Numbered from the stretch's first letter, positions 9,353 to 18,559 are shown. The stretch is 53,497 nt of DNA from Acidimicrobiia bacterium (GCA_040878325.1 JBBDMM010000006.1:192418-245914); one strand, 5' to 3'. Notes: a model not told the origin generated them from the letters alone. A program made the numbers and translations.

Positions 9353-10336
9353 TCACGCGCCGGGCTGTCCGAGTGACAAGACGACCTTCCCCTGGGGATG
9401 GCCCTCACCCAGGTATCGGAACGCCCCCTCGAACTCGTCGAAGCGAAAGGTGCGATCGATCACCGGACGGACCCGACCGTCGGCGAGCATGTCGCGCAGT
9501 GTCTCCATGTCGGGCTTGTTGAACTTGGCGATGAAGAACTTCGCCTGGCGCCTGCTGAACATGCCGCGGAGTTTGATCCGAAGCACGTGACCGAGCGGGC
9601 CGATCACCCCGCCCATGCGACCACCCACCACTATCACCCGAGCCCTCGGGGTGAGAACCCGGCGCAACTGCCGCCATGACCGGTTGCCGGCGATGTCGAT
9701 CACCAGGTCGAACTTCATGTCGAGCCGGGTGGAGTCCTCGCTCGAGTAGTCCACGACGCGATCCGCTCCACCGGCCCGAGCCGCCTCCAGCCCGCGGGGA
9801 CCGCATACCGCGGTCACATCAGCACCAAAGGCCTTGGCGATCTGGACAGCGAAGGAACCCACCCCGCCCGAGGCGCCGTTGATGAGAACCCGCTCACCGG
9901 GTTGCACCCCACCGTGATCGCGCAGCGCCTGCAGCGCGGTGATCGCCGCCACCGGGATGGCTGCCGCCTGCTCGTGGGTGATCCCGGCCGGCTTTCGCAC
10001 TACGGCCCGGTCGTGGCGCGGAGTGATGTACTCCGCCAGTGCGCCATCGCGGCCGCCGAACACTTCGTCGTCGACCTGGAAACCGGAGACGTTCTTGCCG
10101 ACCTCTTCCACCACGCCGGAGTAGTCGGTGCCGAGGCGCTCGCTCTTCGGGCGCCGCCACCCCATCGACGGCCGCCCCACCAAAGGCCGGCCGACCATGG
10201 CGTACCAATCAGCCCGATTGAGCGAGGTGGCTGCGACCCGGACGAGCAATTGGTCGTCGTTCGGGACGGGGAGGGGCAACTCGGCGAACTCGAGCACGCT
10301 TGGTCCCCCGAAGCGCTTGCGGATGATCGCCCTCAT
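9353..10336 (-). CDS. NAD(P)H:quinone oxidoreductase, medium-chain dehydrogenase/reductase family
   Basis: 327-aa zinc-free MDR enzyme. The N-terminal GroES-like domain begins MRAIIRKRFGGPSVLEFAEL, and the Rossmann nucleotide-binding motif is INGASGGVGSFAVQIAKAFG (about residues 137-156). It probably reduces quinones or enones with NADPH. The chosen ATG at 10336 has an AAGGAAG Shine-Dalgarno 7 nt upstream; a longer in-frame start at 10387 would run through the operator region. It is divergent from a TetR regulator with a shared 74-bp intergenic region, a classic detoxification pair. Confidence 0.87.
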   Translation of the reverse strand: MRAIIRKRFGGPSVLEFAELPLPVPNDDQLLVRVAATSLNRADWYAMVGRPLVGRPSMGWRRPKSERLGTDYSGVVEEVGKNVSGFQVDDEVFGGRDGALAEYITPRHDRAVVRKPAGITHEQAAAIPVAAITALQALRDHGGVQPGERVLINGASGGVGSFAVQIAKAFGADVTAVCGPRGLEAARAGGADRVVDYSSEDSTRLDMKFDLVIDIAGNRSWRQLRRVLTPRARVIVVGGRMGGVIGPLGHVLRIKLRGMFSRRQAKFFIAKFNKPDMETLRDMLADGRVRPVIDRTFRFDEFEGAFRYLGEGHPQGKVVLSLGQPGA

Positions 10337-10346
10337 CAGTAACTTC

Positions 10347-10398
10347 CTTACTATGTAAGTCTGTGTCCGAGCAAGGTACACGTACATCGTAAGTCTGT
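10347..10398. promoter_or_regulatory. Putative TetR operator region
   Basis: The intergenic region between the oxidoreductase and TetR genes contains the palindrome CTTAC-TAT-GTAAG (10347-10359) and a direct repeat GTAAGTCTGT (10355-10364 and 10389-10398). This is the expected place and form for an operator controlling both genes. Confidence 0.55.
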
Positions 10399-10410
10399 CA
10401 AGGTGGTGGG

Positions 10411-11058
10411 ATGCGTCGGGAACCGTTGAGCCGGGAGCAGGTGGTCTCCGCGGCGCTGGCGATCGCCGACCAACACGGCGTCGAACTCCTGACCATGCGG
10501 CGGCTTGGTAAGTCGCTCGGCGTCGAGGCGATGTCCCTCTACAACCACGTTGCCAACAAGGCAGATCTGATCGCGGCGATGCTCGATACGGTGGTCGGGG
10601 AGTACCGATTGCCTTCGCCTCAGGAGGATTGGAAGGCCACGCTGCGGGCGGCGGCCGCTTCCGCCAACAAGGCGCTGTTGCATCACCCGTGGGCGCCGAC
10701 GCTCCTTCTCAGCTTCGGCGCAATGCCCGGGCCGAACTGGATGCAGTGGTCGGAGTCACTGCTGGCCACGGCCCGCCGGGCCGGGTTCTCCGTAGAGATG
10801 GCCCACCATGCGTTCCACGCCCTCGAGGGACACATTGGCGGCCAGTCGATGCGCCAGGTCAACTTCCGTCCCGCACCGGGGGAGTTGGAAGGACTCGCGG
10901 CCGACTTCCTGTCCGGGGTCGACACGGAGCAGTACCCATTCCTGATCGAACACATCCAGGGCCACCTGCACAACGACTACTCGGCCACGACCAGCTTCGA
11001 GTTCGGGCTGGACCTGATCCTCGACGGCTTGGAGCGGATCCTGGCGTCCGGCCGATAG
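10411..11058 (+). CDS. TetR family transcriptional regulator
   Basis: 215-aa regulator. The N-terminal HTH spans about residues 8-55, with ALAIADQHGVELLTMRRLGK and the recognition helix region GVEAMSLYNHVANKADLI, as in TetR proteins. The C-terminal domain resembles the tetracycline-repressor C-terminal family (TetR_C_1). It most likely represses itself and the divergent quinone oxidoreductase in response to a small hydrophobic ligand. AAGGTGG upstream of the ATG is a plausible Shine-Dalgarno. Confidence 0.88.
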   Translation: MRREPLSREQVVSAALAIADQHGVELLTMRRLGKSLGVEAMSLYNHVANKADLIAAMLDTVVGEYRLPSPQEDWKATLRAAAASANKALLHHPWAPTLLLSFGAMPGPNWMQWSESLLATARRAGFSVEMAHHAFHALEGHIGGQSMRQVNFRPAPGELEGLAADFLSGVDTEQYPFLIEHIQGHLHNDYSATTSFEFGLDLILDGLERILASGR

Positions 11059-11112
11059 GCGGCCACCTGTCGAACGGGGAACCCAGCCAACCCTCCAAAG
11101 GGACCGCAACGC

Positions 11113-11586
11113 TCAGCTGATCATCGAGCGATGAGCCCTGGACACCGAGTAGACCAATCCGAGCGAAATGAAGATGCCTGACAGTAGGAACTGCCAGCTG
11201 TAAGCGGTGGTCAGCATGAACACACCCCTGGATATCCCACAGAGCATCAGCCCGGTAGCGCCGTCGGAGCACTCGACCATCCGAGAGGCCTCAATCCCCG
11301 TTGTCGTACGCATTAGCGAGGCTGCGTAGCCGGCGGAATACACGATCAGTGCCACGAGTCCGAGGCGAAGGGGACCCGAATACTCGCGGAGCACCCACAC
11401 GATCAACGGAACCGCAACGACCACCGGAGCCGTGAGAAAGGCGATAGCCGCGAGAAACGCCAAACCGCTTGAACTCAATCCCTGGCTTTCGAGAGCATCC
11501 GTGAGGGCCTCTCTACCGACCCCCAGGAGAATGGCACACACCAAGAAGATCGCCAGCCAGATGACATTCAGCGGGACCTTGTTCAT
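11113..11586 (-). CDS. Hypothetical four-TM membrane protein
   Basis: 157-aa protein with four clear hydrophobic helices (about residues 7-25, 42-66, 72-90 and 128-148) and two Cys residues (SDGATGLMLCG region and MVECSDG) in the loop between TM3 and TM4, which could pair outside the cell. A GGAGAGG Shine-Dalgarno lies close before the ATG. I do not recognise the family. It is convergent with the TetR gene and lies beside tRNA-Ile. Confidence 0.6.
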   Translation of the reverse strand: MNKVPLNVIWLAIFLVCAILLGVGREALTDALESQGLSSSGLAFLAAIAFLTAPVVVAVPLIVWVLREYSGPLRLGLVALIVYSAGYAASLMRTTTGIEASRMVECSDGATGLMLCGISRGVFMLTTAYSWQFLLSGIFISLGLVYSVSRAHRSMIS

Positions 11587-11668
11587 GCCTCTCCGTGTTT
11601 CTCCACGGAGTGTACGAGCGGGGACCCTGACTGCGACCGAGTTTGCAGAAGCCGAACGACGGACGGCG

Positions 11669-11743
11669 TGGGCCCGGGTGGACTCGAACCACCGACCTCA
11701 TCCTTATCAGGGATGCGCTCTAACCGGGCTGAGCTACGGGCCC
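11669..11743 (-). tRNA. tRNA-Ile (GAT)
   Basis: 75-nt cloverleaf. The acceptor GGGCCCG pairs with CGGGCCC, the discriminator is A, the anticodon loop CTGATAA lies between CATCC and GGATG, and the T loop is GGTTCGAGTCC. CCA is not encoded. Confidence 0.95.
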
Positions 11744-11830
11744 TAGGGGACGGCGAGTGTATCAAAGGGGTGTTCGTGCTCGGCCCGGCGCGGAGTGCTG
11801 TGGGCCCACGAATCTGTCACTGGCTCCCCA

Positions 11831-11836
11831 TACCAT
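11831..11836 (+). promoter_or_regulatory. -10 element of the DUF222-HNH gene
   Basis: TACCAT ends 7 nt before the ATG at 11844. This argues for that start over the upstream in-frame GTG at 11757. Confidence 0.5.
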
Positions 11837-11843
11837 AGAACAC

Positions 11844-13091
11844 ATGTTCGATAGAGAACGCCAGCCGATTCCTCCGGGGCTCGACCAGATGCGGCCGGGT
11901 CCGGCACTCGCCGGATTCCTCGCCACCATCGATGTCAACGAGGTGTCCGGCCACGACAGGGTGGTCGTGCTGCGGGCCCAGCAACGGATGGCTTCTCACT
12001 TTCAGGGCCAGGTCTATGCGGCCATGGTCTCGGTCGCCGAGCATATGGAGGAAGAGCCTTTTGCTGACGATCCGAAGTTGGCCTGGGAGGCATCGGCAAC
12101 AGAGATTCGGTGCGCGCTCCGCCTCACCCGTCGGGCGGCCGAGACGGCGCTCGAACTTGCCCTCGGCATCAAACGCCTTCCGGCGGTCCGGGCGGCCCTG
12201 GTCGCCGGGGACATCGACCCGCGGAGGGCAGGGGCGATCGTCCACGGCACCTCCCATCTCGACGAAACTTCCGCCCGGCGAGTCGTAGCCGCGGTAATCG
12301 GTGACGCCCCGGGGCTGACCACCGGCGAGCTAGCGGCGCGGATCCGTCGTCTGGCCATCGAGGTGGACCCTGATACCGCCCGGGAGCACTACGAGGAGTC
12401 GATCGCCGAGCGCCGGGTCGTCACTGAAGGTTCGACCGACGGCACCGCGCACCTCCTGGGACTCGACCTGCCGCCGGACCGGGTCGCCGCTATCGCCCGC
12501 CGCATCGACCGGATCGCCAGGAGCCTGAACCGGCAGGGCGACGAACGCAGCATGGACCAACTGCGGGCCGATGTCTTCCTCGACCTTCTCTCCGGTCTCA
12601 AGCGCGACCAGCGGGGTGGATCCGTCGATCTCCATGTCGATCTCGAGACCCTTGCTCGCCTCGCCGAGACGCCGGGCGACCTCGCCGGATTCGGCCCGGT
12701 GATAGCCGACATCGCCCGCCAGGTGGCGGAGGCCCAGTCGGGCGGCGAGTGGCGTTTCACCCTCTCCGATCCGAGTACCGGCCTCCCGATTCACAATGGC
12801 ACCACCCGCCGCCGCCCCTCCACTGCGCAGCGTCGGACGGTCGAGGCCCGCGATCGCACCTGCATCTTTCCGGGATGCCGCATGCCGGCCACCCGGTGCG
12901 ACCTCGACCACCGCGTCCCGTGGGCGGAGGAGAAGCGAACCTCGGTCGGCGGGCTCGACGCGGGGTGCAGGCACGACCACGTGACCAACCGCCACCGGGT
13001 CGGGTGGAGGCACGTGCCCCTACCCGGCGGCGATCACCTCTGGATCAGCCCGCTCGGGCACCGGTACACCAAGAGCGGGAAGCCGCCCTAA
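11844..13091 (+). CDS. DUF222 domain HNH endonuclease
   Basis: 415-aa protein. Residues about 10-290 are a helical DUF222 domain. The C-terminus (about 335-400) is an HNH nuclease with RTCIFPGCRMPATRCDLDH, then CRHDHVTNRHRVGW, which supplies the Cys pair, the catalytic D-H and the closing H residues. Such genes are multicopy in actinobacteria and are thought to be nuclease parts of mobile or selfish elements; their targets are unknown. It sits directly beside tRNA-Ile and is transcribed away from it, a common position for inserted DNA. Confidence 0.87.
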   Translation: MFDRERQPIPPGLDQMRPGPALAGFLATIDVNEVSGHDRVVVLRAQQRMASHFQGQVYAAMVSVAEHMEEEPFADDPKLAWEASATEIRCALRLTRRAAETALELALGIKRLPAVRAALVAGDIDPRRAGAIVHGTSHLDETSARRVVAAVIGDAPGLTTGELAARIRRLAIEVDPDTAREHYEESIAERRVVTEGSTDGTAHLLGLDLPPDRVAAIARRIDRIARSLNRQGDERSMDQLRADVFLDLLSGLKRDQRGGSVDLHVDLETLARLAETPGDLAGFGPVIADIARQVAEAQSGGEWRFTLSDPSTGLPIHNGTTRRRPSTAQRRTVEARDRTCIFPGCRMPATRCDLDHRVPWAEEKRTSVGGLDAGCRHDHVTNRHRVGWRHVPLPGGDHLWISPLGHRYTKSGKPP

Positions 13092-13152
13092 CCGCGGCCG
13101 ACCCCGCCTCATCAGACAGAACGGTGGCGGCCGACCTCCGACGTAGGTTCGA

Positions 13153-13158
13153 TAGGGT
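13153..13158 (+). promoter_or_regulatory. Possible -10 element upstream of the haem cluster
   Basis: TAGGGT lies 10 nt before the GTG of hemH (20 nt before the alternative ATG at 13178). It is the best candidate for the first promoter of the cluster. Confidence 0.35.
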
Positions 13159-13168
13159 CTGACCAATC

Positions 13169-14218
13169 GTGAACGAAATGATCGGACGCCCGACGGGAGT
13201 GCTATTGCTGCAGTTGGGGACGCCGGCGTCGCCGTCGACCTCGGATGTTCGCCGCTATCTCCGCGAGTTCCTTTCGGACCGCCGGGTTCTCGACATGTCA
13301 GCCCCTGCCCGAGCCCTCCTCTTGAATGCAGTGATCCTGCCGTTCCGGCCGCGGCGCTCGGCAGAGGCCTACCGCAAGATCTGGACCGATCAGGGGTCAC
13401 CGCTCACCATCCACACCGAGGCACTGTCCGCCGCGGTTCAGGACTTGCTCGGCGAGCGCTACCGGGTGGAGTTCGGGATGAGGTACCAGAGTCCGTCGAT
13501 CGAGTCGGCAGTGGACTCGCTCACCGCGAGCGGGTGTGACCGGATCGTCATCCTCCCGCTCTTTCCACAGTACGCCTCGGCGTCCGGTGGCTCGGCAGTC
13601 GAGAAGGCAATGGAGGTGATCGGTGCCCGGTGGAACCTCCCGGAGGTGACCGCCCTCGGAGCCTTCTACGACGAGCCGGGCTATCTGACCGCGGTCGCCG
13701 AGGTGGCGAAGCCACTACTTGACGACTTCGCGCCGGATCATGTCCTCTTCAGCTACCACGGGCTCCCGGAGAAGCAGATCCGCAAGAGCGATGCGTCTTC
13801 CTCCTGGTGCCTGGCGTCGTCGTCGTGCTGTGATCAGATGCTCGATGCCAACCGGTTCTGTTACCGGGCCCAGTGCTACGCCACCACGCGGGGCCTTGTT
13901 GCCGCACTCGGAATCGGGGACGGCGCGTTCTCGACCGCGTTCCAGTCGCGGCTCGCCGGACAGAAATGGATCGAGCCCTACACCGACAAGGTGCTGCCGG
14001 CGCTGTACGAGGGGGGCGTCCGCAGGCTTGCCGTGCTCACTCCGTCGTTCACCGCCGACTGCCTCGAGACGATCGAGGAGATCGGCATCCGTGGCCGCAG
14101 TCAGTGGGGAAGCCTCGGTCACGGCGACTTCCTGCTGGTCCCGTGCGTCAACGCCTCGCCGGCCTGGGCCGCGACGGTGGCCGGGATGGTTCGCCGGGCG
14201 GCTCAGTTCCCGCGTTGA
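13169..14218 (+). CDS. hemH: Ferrochelatase
   Basis: 349-aa ferrochelatase, inserting Fe2+ into the tetrapyrrole at the end of haem synthesis. The invariant His197 lies in FSYHGLPEKQ, and the conserved acidic region is PSFTADCLETIEEIG. Unlike the Bacillus enzyme, it has a Cys-rich stretch just after the catalytic His (Cys214, 220, 221, 231 and 236), matching the internal [2Fe-2S]-type insertion known from some bacterial ferrochelatases. It is first in the haem cluster, 41 nt before hemF. The start is GTG 13169; ATG 13178 is possible. Because no hemQ is seen, it probably acts on protoporphyrin IX, though coproporphyrin cannot be excluded. Confidence 0.93.
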   Translation: MNEMIGRPTGVLLLQLGTPASPSTSDVRRYLREFLSDRRVLDMSAPARALLLNAVILPFRPRRSAEAYRKIWTDQGSPLTIHTEALSAAVQDLLGERYRVEFGMRYQSPSIESAVDSLTASGCDRIVILPLFPQYASASGGSAVEKAMEVIGARWNLPEVTALGAFYDEPGYLTAVAEVAKPLLDDFAPDHVLFSYHGLPEKQIRKSDASSSWCLASSSCCDQMLDANRFCYRAQCYATTRGLVAALGIGDGAFSTAFQSRLAGQKWIEPYTDKVLPALYEGGVRRLAVLTPSFTADCLETIEEIGIRGRSQWGSLGHGDFLLVPCVNASPAWAATVAGMVRRAAQFPR

Positions 14219-14258
14219 GGCGGGAGTCCCCGACAGTGATTCATGCCACCATGAAGCC

Positions 14259-15155
14259 ATGCCATCGATAGCCGGGGGGCGCGCCTCGATCGAGTCGTGG
14301 TACCGCGGGTTCCAGATTCGCTTCGCCGAAGGCATCGAGGCTCTCGACGGTTCAGCCGCTTTCATATCGGATCCCTGGGTTCGTCCCGAGGGAGGAGGAG
14401 GCGACACCCGGGTTCTCGACGGGGGGCGCCACATCGAGAAGGCGGCAGTCAACTTCTCGGCGGTATTCGGCCCGACCCCCGCCTCACTCACCGAGCGGCT
14501 TGCCGCCACCGGCTCCGAGTTCTACGCCACCGGGGTGTCGATCATCGTGCATCCCCGCAACCCCCACGCTCCCACCTTCCACGCCAACATCCGATACTTC
14601 GAGTCCGACACCGGGACCGCCTGGTTCGGCGGTGGCGCCGATCTGACGCCGTACTACCTGTATGACGAGGATGCGGTCCACTTCCATAACGTCCTTCGCT
14701 TTGTCTGCGACCGACACCCGGTGTCGGATCACCGGGCGTGGAAGCAAGCCTGCGACGAGTACTTCTTCCTGCCGCACCGTCATGAGGCTCGGGGAATCGG
14801 CGGCCTCTTCTTCGACCACCTCACCGATCGCCTCGACGAAGTGTGGGCCTTCCAGCAGGACCTCGCCGACCACCTGCTCGAGGCGTACCTCCCGATCCTG
14901 GAGCGCCGGGTCGACACACCGGTCGGCGACCATCAGCGCCGCTGGCATGAGATCCGGCGGGCTCGCTATGTCGAGTTCAACCTGATCTGGGATCGCGGCA
15001 CGAGATTCGGCCTCGAGACCGGGGGACGGGCCGAGTCGATCCTCGGATCGATGCCGCCGATCGCGAGATGGCAGTACGACCACCATCCCGAGCCAGGCTC
15101 CGCCGAGGCGGCGCTGGTGGAGTTGCTGCGCTCGTCGCCGCGTGATTGGGTCTAG
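14259..15155 (+). CDS. hemF: Oxygen-dependent coproporphyrinogen III oxidase
   Basis: 298-aa HemF, which uses O2 to decarboxylate coproporphyrinogen III to protoporphyrinogen IX. Conserved HemF blocks are present in order: GVSIIVHPRNPHAPTFHAN, then AWFGGGADLTPYYLYDED, FFLPHRHEARGIGG and RYVEFNLIWDRGT near the end. The length is normal for the family. The ATG at 14259 is the first in frame that preserves the typical N-terminus. HemF is uncommon in actinobacteria and here coexists with HemN in the same cluster, giving aerobic and anaerobic routes for one step. Confidence 0.94.
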   Translation: MPSIAGGRASIESWYRGFQIRFAEGIEALDGSAAFISDPWVRPEGGGGDTRVLDGGRHIEKAAVNFSAVFGPTPASLTERLAATGSEFYATGVSIIVHPRNPHAPTFHANIRYFESDTGTAWFGGGADLTPYYLYDEDAVHFHNVLRFVCDRHPVSDHRAWKQACDEYFFLPHRHEARGIGGLFFDHLTDRLDEVWAFQQDLADHLLEAYLPILERRVDTPVGDHQRRWHEIRRARYVEFNLIWDRGTRFGLETGGRAESILGSMPPIARWQYDHHPEPGSAEAALVELLRSSPRDWV

Positions 15156-15187
15156 AGGCTGGCTCATCACGAGTCGCCGATATGCGG

Positions 15188-15193
15188 TACGTT
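15188..15193 (+). promoter_or_regulatory. -10 element of the cydD-like gene
   Basis: TACGTT ends 6 nt before the ATG at 15200. This decides the start and suggests an internal promoter in the haem cluster. Confidence 0.45.
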
Positions 15194-15199
15194 CGCCGG

Positions 15200-16831
15200 A
15201 TGCCGCAGGGATCGTCGAGCCGAGGAATCTCCCTCTTTGCAGCCTCCACGGGATCGATCAGCCTCTCCGTCATCGTCGGCCTCGTCCGCGCTCTGCTCGG
15301 CGCCGCCGCCGCGTTGTTGGTCGGCAGCATCGTGCGCGCCCTGTCGCAAGAAGGCGCGACCGCGGACCCGCTCGCAGGGTTGGCTCTGGTTCTCACCTGT
15401 CGAGCCCTGCTGGCGCCGATCACCCCAATCGCCGCCGCCCGCACTGCCGGTCGGGTGGAGCGCGACCTACGGCGGCGCGTGCTCGAGGCGGTTCTCACGG
15501 TTGGTCCGCGGGAAGGCCACCGCACGGGTGAACTGGTAGGCAAGGCCACCGAAGGGATCGGAGCGATCGGAGCCCTCGGCGCCACCTTTCTTCCCCAGTT
15601 GATCGGGGGGATGGTGATCCCCCTGGCTCTGATCGTCGTAGTCGCCTTCGTGGACTGGCCGGTCGCGCTCGTGCTCCTGGTCGTCATTCCGCTGGTGCCG
15701 GTGATGCTGCGGCTGCTCGAGCGGCGATTCGCCTCGGTGAGTACCCGGTACCGGGAGACCGCCGACGAGTTGGCGGCTCGGTTCCTCGACGGCGTACAAG
15801 GTCTGCGAACCCTCAAGGCCCTCGACCGTGCGAGCGACTACGGCGACTCGCTCGCCCATGAATCGGAGCGTCTGCGAGCCGAGACCATGCGACTACTGCG
15901 AGTGAACCAACTGGCGCTGCTCGCCGTCGACTCGCTGTTCACGCTGGGAACCGTGGTGGCCGCGGCCTCCATGGCCGGTGTGAGGCTCGCGTCGGGGGCC
16001 ATCGACGTGGGGGACGCGGCCGCTCTCGTACTTCTCGGCGTAATGCTCATCGAGCCGCTCACCGCCATCGGCCGGTTCTTCTATGTGGGGGCGATTGGAC
16101 GGGCCGCGGCCACCCAGGTGAGGGAGCTACTCGCTCTGACCGAGGGGACCCCGCAGTCGCACCGGGAGGGCGATCGGGTGGAGCGGGGAGTAGTGAAGTT
16201 TGACGGGGTTCGGTTCACCTATCCCGACGGAACCCGGGCGATCGACGGGGTCTCGTTTCGGGTGGCGCCAGGAGAGCGGGTGGCTCTGATTGGTGCGTCC
16301 GGTGCAGGGAAGACAACGGTGGCGAACCTGGTGCTCGGACTCCTCGATCCCGATGAAGGCGTTGTCGCTGTTGGTGGCCGTGCCGTTCTGGTGGCACAAC
16401 GCCCCTTCCTCTTCCATGGCACCCTGGCCGACAATCTTCGCTTCGCCCGTTCCGGAGCTACCGACGAGGAGATGCGGGCGGCCCTCAGCGCCGCCGGCCT
16501 CGGAGAACTCGTCACCGCACGCGACGACAGCCTCGAGATTCCGGTGGGTGAGCGCGGCCTGAGTCTCAGCGGAGGGGAGGTCCAGCGGGTAGCCATCGCC
16601 AGGGCCCTGCTGGTCGATGCCGAGGTGGTGGTGCTCGATGAGCCGACGTCGAGCGTCGACCTGGCGACAGAAGCGCGGATCAAAGACGCGCTCGATCGTC
16701 TCATGGCGGGGCGGACCGTCATCGTCATCGCCCACCGGCGCTCGACCATCGCAGGGGTCGACCGCGTGATCGTCTTGGCCGGCGGGCGGGTCGTTGTTGG
16801 TGAGGGCCAGGGACCGGGGATGCGATCGTGA
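15200..16831 (+). CDS. cydD: CydD-like ABC exporter half (TM-ATPase fusion)
   Basis: 543-aa ABC half-transporter. The membrane domain (about residues 15-310, six helices) precedes an ATPase domain with Walker A GASGAGKTT, signature LSLSGGEVQR and Walker B VVVLDEPTS. Length, domain order and pairing with the next gene fit CydD of the CydDC heterodimer, which exports reduced thiols (cysteine or glutathione), binds haem, and is required for cytochrome bd assembly. No cydAB is in the window. ATG 15200 is preferred because of the upstream -10; ATG 15182 is an alternative. The stop overlaps the GTG of the partner by 4 nt. Confidence 0.78.
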   Translation: MPQGSSSRGISLFAASTGSISLSVIVGLVRALLGAAAALLVGSIVRALSQEGATADPLAGLALVLTCRALLAPITPIAAARTAGRVERDLRRRVLEAVLTVGPREGHRTGELVGKATEGIGAIGALGATFLPQLIGGMVIPLALIVVVAFVDWPVALVLLVVIPLVPVMLRLLERRFASVSTRYRETADELAARFLDGVQGLRTLKALDRASDYGDSLAHESERLRAETMRLLRVNQLALLAVDSLFTLGTVVAAASMAGVRLASGAIDVGDAAALVLLGVMLIEPLTAIGRFFYVGAIGRAAATQVRELLALTEGTPQSHREGDRVERGVVKFDGVRFTYPDGTRAIDGVSFRVAPGERVALIGASGAGKTTVANLVLGLLDPDEGVVAVGGRAVLVAQRPFLFHGTLADNLRFARSGATDEEMRAALSAAGLGELVTARDDSLEIPVGERGLSLSGGEVQRVAIARALLVDAEVVVLDEPTSSVDLATEARIKDALDRLMAGRTVIVIAHRRSTIAGVDRVIVLAGGRVVVGEGQGPGMRS

Positions 16832-18555
16832 ACCGCCTCGCCACCGCCCGGCGCCTGCTCGGACTGCTGCGGCCGCTGGCCCCCCTGATGGTCATATCGA
16901 GCGCCTGCCGGGTGATCAATCAGACTTTCGGGATAGTGATCCCCGCTCTGGCCGCGGCGATGATCATGGACCTTGCCGACGGCGACTCGGTGGCGGGCAT
17001 GGTGGGGACTCTGGCGATCCTGGCAATCGTCAAGGGTCTCTTTAGGTACCTCGAGCAGTTCACCGGGCACGCCGTCGCCTTCCGGTTGCTGTCCGAATTG
17101 CGCGTCGACGTATACCGCCACCTCGTGCCGCTCGCCCCTGCCGGACTTGAAACCGAGAGAAGCGGCGATCTGGTGGCACGGATCGTCGGTGACGTCGATC
17201 GAGTCGAACCGTTTTACGCCCACACCATCGCACCACTGGTTTCAGCGCTGGTGGTTCCGCTGCTGGCCTCAGCAGCATTGGCGATAGGGGTCGATCCGCT
17301 TGTCGCCCTGGTCTTTCTGCCGTTCCCGTTGGCGATGGTTCTGGGGCCGCCGTGGATCAGATCGCGGCGGGTCGCCGACCTGTCTTCCGAGACACGCGTC
17401 CTCACCGGGGAGGCGGGTGCCGTCTTGACTGACGCCGTGCAGGGGAGCCAGGAGATCGCGGTCCTCGGTGCCGGGGCGCAGATCGCCGAACGGATCGGTC
17501 TTGTCTCTGCCGCGGCCGATGAGGTGCGCGGTGATCTCGCCCGCATCAGTGCGGTCCGCGCCGTCCTGATAGATCTTCTCGCCGGCGGCGCGGTGGTGGC
17601 GGTTGCGGCGGCGGCCATCTACAGGTTCGGCGGCGGAGCGATCAACCTGGCGGCAGTGGCTGCGGCCGTCGTCGTTGCCTGGGTTGGCACTGCGCCCGCA
17701 CGGGCGCTCGAGGAAATCGTTCCGGACGTGGAGCAGGCTCTGGCTGCGGCCGGTCGACTGTTCGAGTTGGCTGACCGCCCCCCTCCAGTGCAGCCGGCAC
17801 CGGCACCGCCGCTGACCGGGGTTGATGGCAGCGTGGACTTCGAGGCCGTCTCCGTCGTCATCGGATCGCAGACCGTGCTCGATTCGATCGACTGCAGGGT
17901 CGACGACGGCTCGATGGTGGCTGTGGTCGGGCCGTCAGGTTCGGGCAAATCGACGCTGGTCGAGCTTCTGGTGCGGTTCCGGGATCCTGACCGCGGCCGG
18001 GTGCTGGTCGGCGGCGTCGATCTTCGCTTGACCGGCGAATCCGATCTCCGCCAGGCGGTGGCTCTCGTGCCGCAGCGGCCCGACATCTTCTTCGGGACGA
18101 TCGCCGACAATCTGCGCCTTGCGCGGCCCGGGGCCACCGACGACGAGCTGTGGCACGCACTGGAGCGAGCCGCGCTGTCGGAATGGGTCCGGAGTCTCGG
18201 GGCAGGGCTGGACACCCCGATCGGTGAGAGCGGGGAGTCCATGAGCGGAGGGCAGCGTCAACGGTTGTCGATTGGCCGGGCCTTGCTACGCGATCCGCGG
18301 GTCTTGATCCTCGATGAGGCGACTTCCGAGCTGGATTCGGCGACGGCGCAGCACATATCAGAGACTCTCGGGGACGAACGGGGGCGGCGGACCGTGATCG
18401 TGGTTGCCCACCGGCTGGAAACCGTTCAGTACGCCGACGAAGTCCTGGTGATGGATGGCGGGCGGCTGGTCGAGCGGGGCACTCATGAGGCGCTGCTGCG
18501 TGCCAATAGCGTGTACGCGGGCCTCTGGAGTAGGCACGAGGACGTCCTCGGCTGA
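16828..18555 (+). CDS. cydC: CydC-like ABC exporter half (TM-ATPase fusion)
   Basis: 575-aa partner of the previous gene, coupled by a GTGA start/stop overlap. Six membrane helices (about residues 15-310) precede an ATPase with Walker A GPSGSGKST, signature MSGGQRQR and Walker B VLILDEATSELD. Together the two halves should form a CydDC-type heterodimeric exporter. Its place inside a haem operon is consistent with roles in thiol homeostasis and cytochrome maturation. A haem or porphyrin export role is an alternative that sequence alone cannot exclude. Confidence 0.78.
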   Translation: MNRLATARRLLGLLRPLAPLMVISSACRVINQTFGIVIPALAAAMIMDLADGDSVAGMVGTLAILAIVKGLFRYLEQFTGHAVAFRLLSELRVDVYRHLVPLAPAGLETERSGDLVARIVGDVDRVEPFYAHTIAPLVSALVVPLLASAALAIGVDPLVALVFLPFPLAMVLGPPWIRSRRVADLSSETRVLTGEAGAVLTDAVQGSQEIAVLGAGAQIAERIGLVSAAADEVRGDLARISAVRAVLIDLLAGGAVVAVAAAAIYRFGGGAINLAAVAAAVVVAWVGTAPARALEEIVPDVEQALAAAGRLFELADRPPPVQPAPAPPLTGVDGSVDFEAVSVVIGSQTVLDSIDCRVDDGSMVAVVGPSGSGKSTLVELLVRFRDPDRGRVLVGGVDLRLTGESDLRQAVALVPQRPDIFFGTIADNLRLARPGATDDELWHALERAALSEWVRSLGAGLDTPIGESGESMSGGQRQRLSIGRALLRDPRVLILDEATSELDSATAQHISETLGDERGRRTVIVVAHRLETVQYADEVLVMDGGRLVERGTHEALLRANSVYAGLWSRHEDVLG

Positions 18556-18559
18556 TCGC

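Noticed and set aside
7791-9356. Long minus-strand frame of 521 codons antisense to the MFS and ArsB-like genes
   Set aside because: Highly charged, low-complexity composition typical of antisense frames in GC-rich DNA; both plus-strand genes are well supported membrane proteins.
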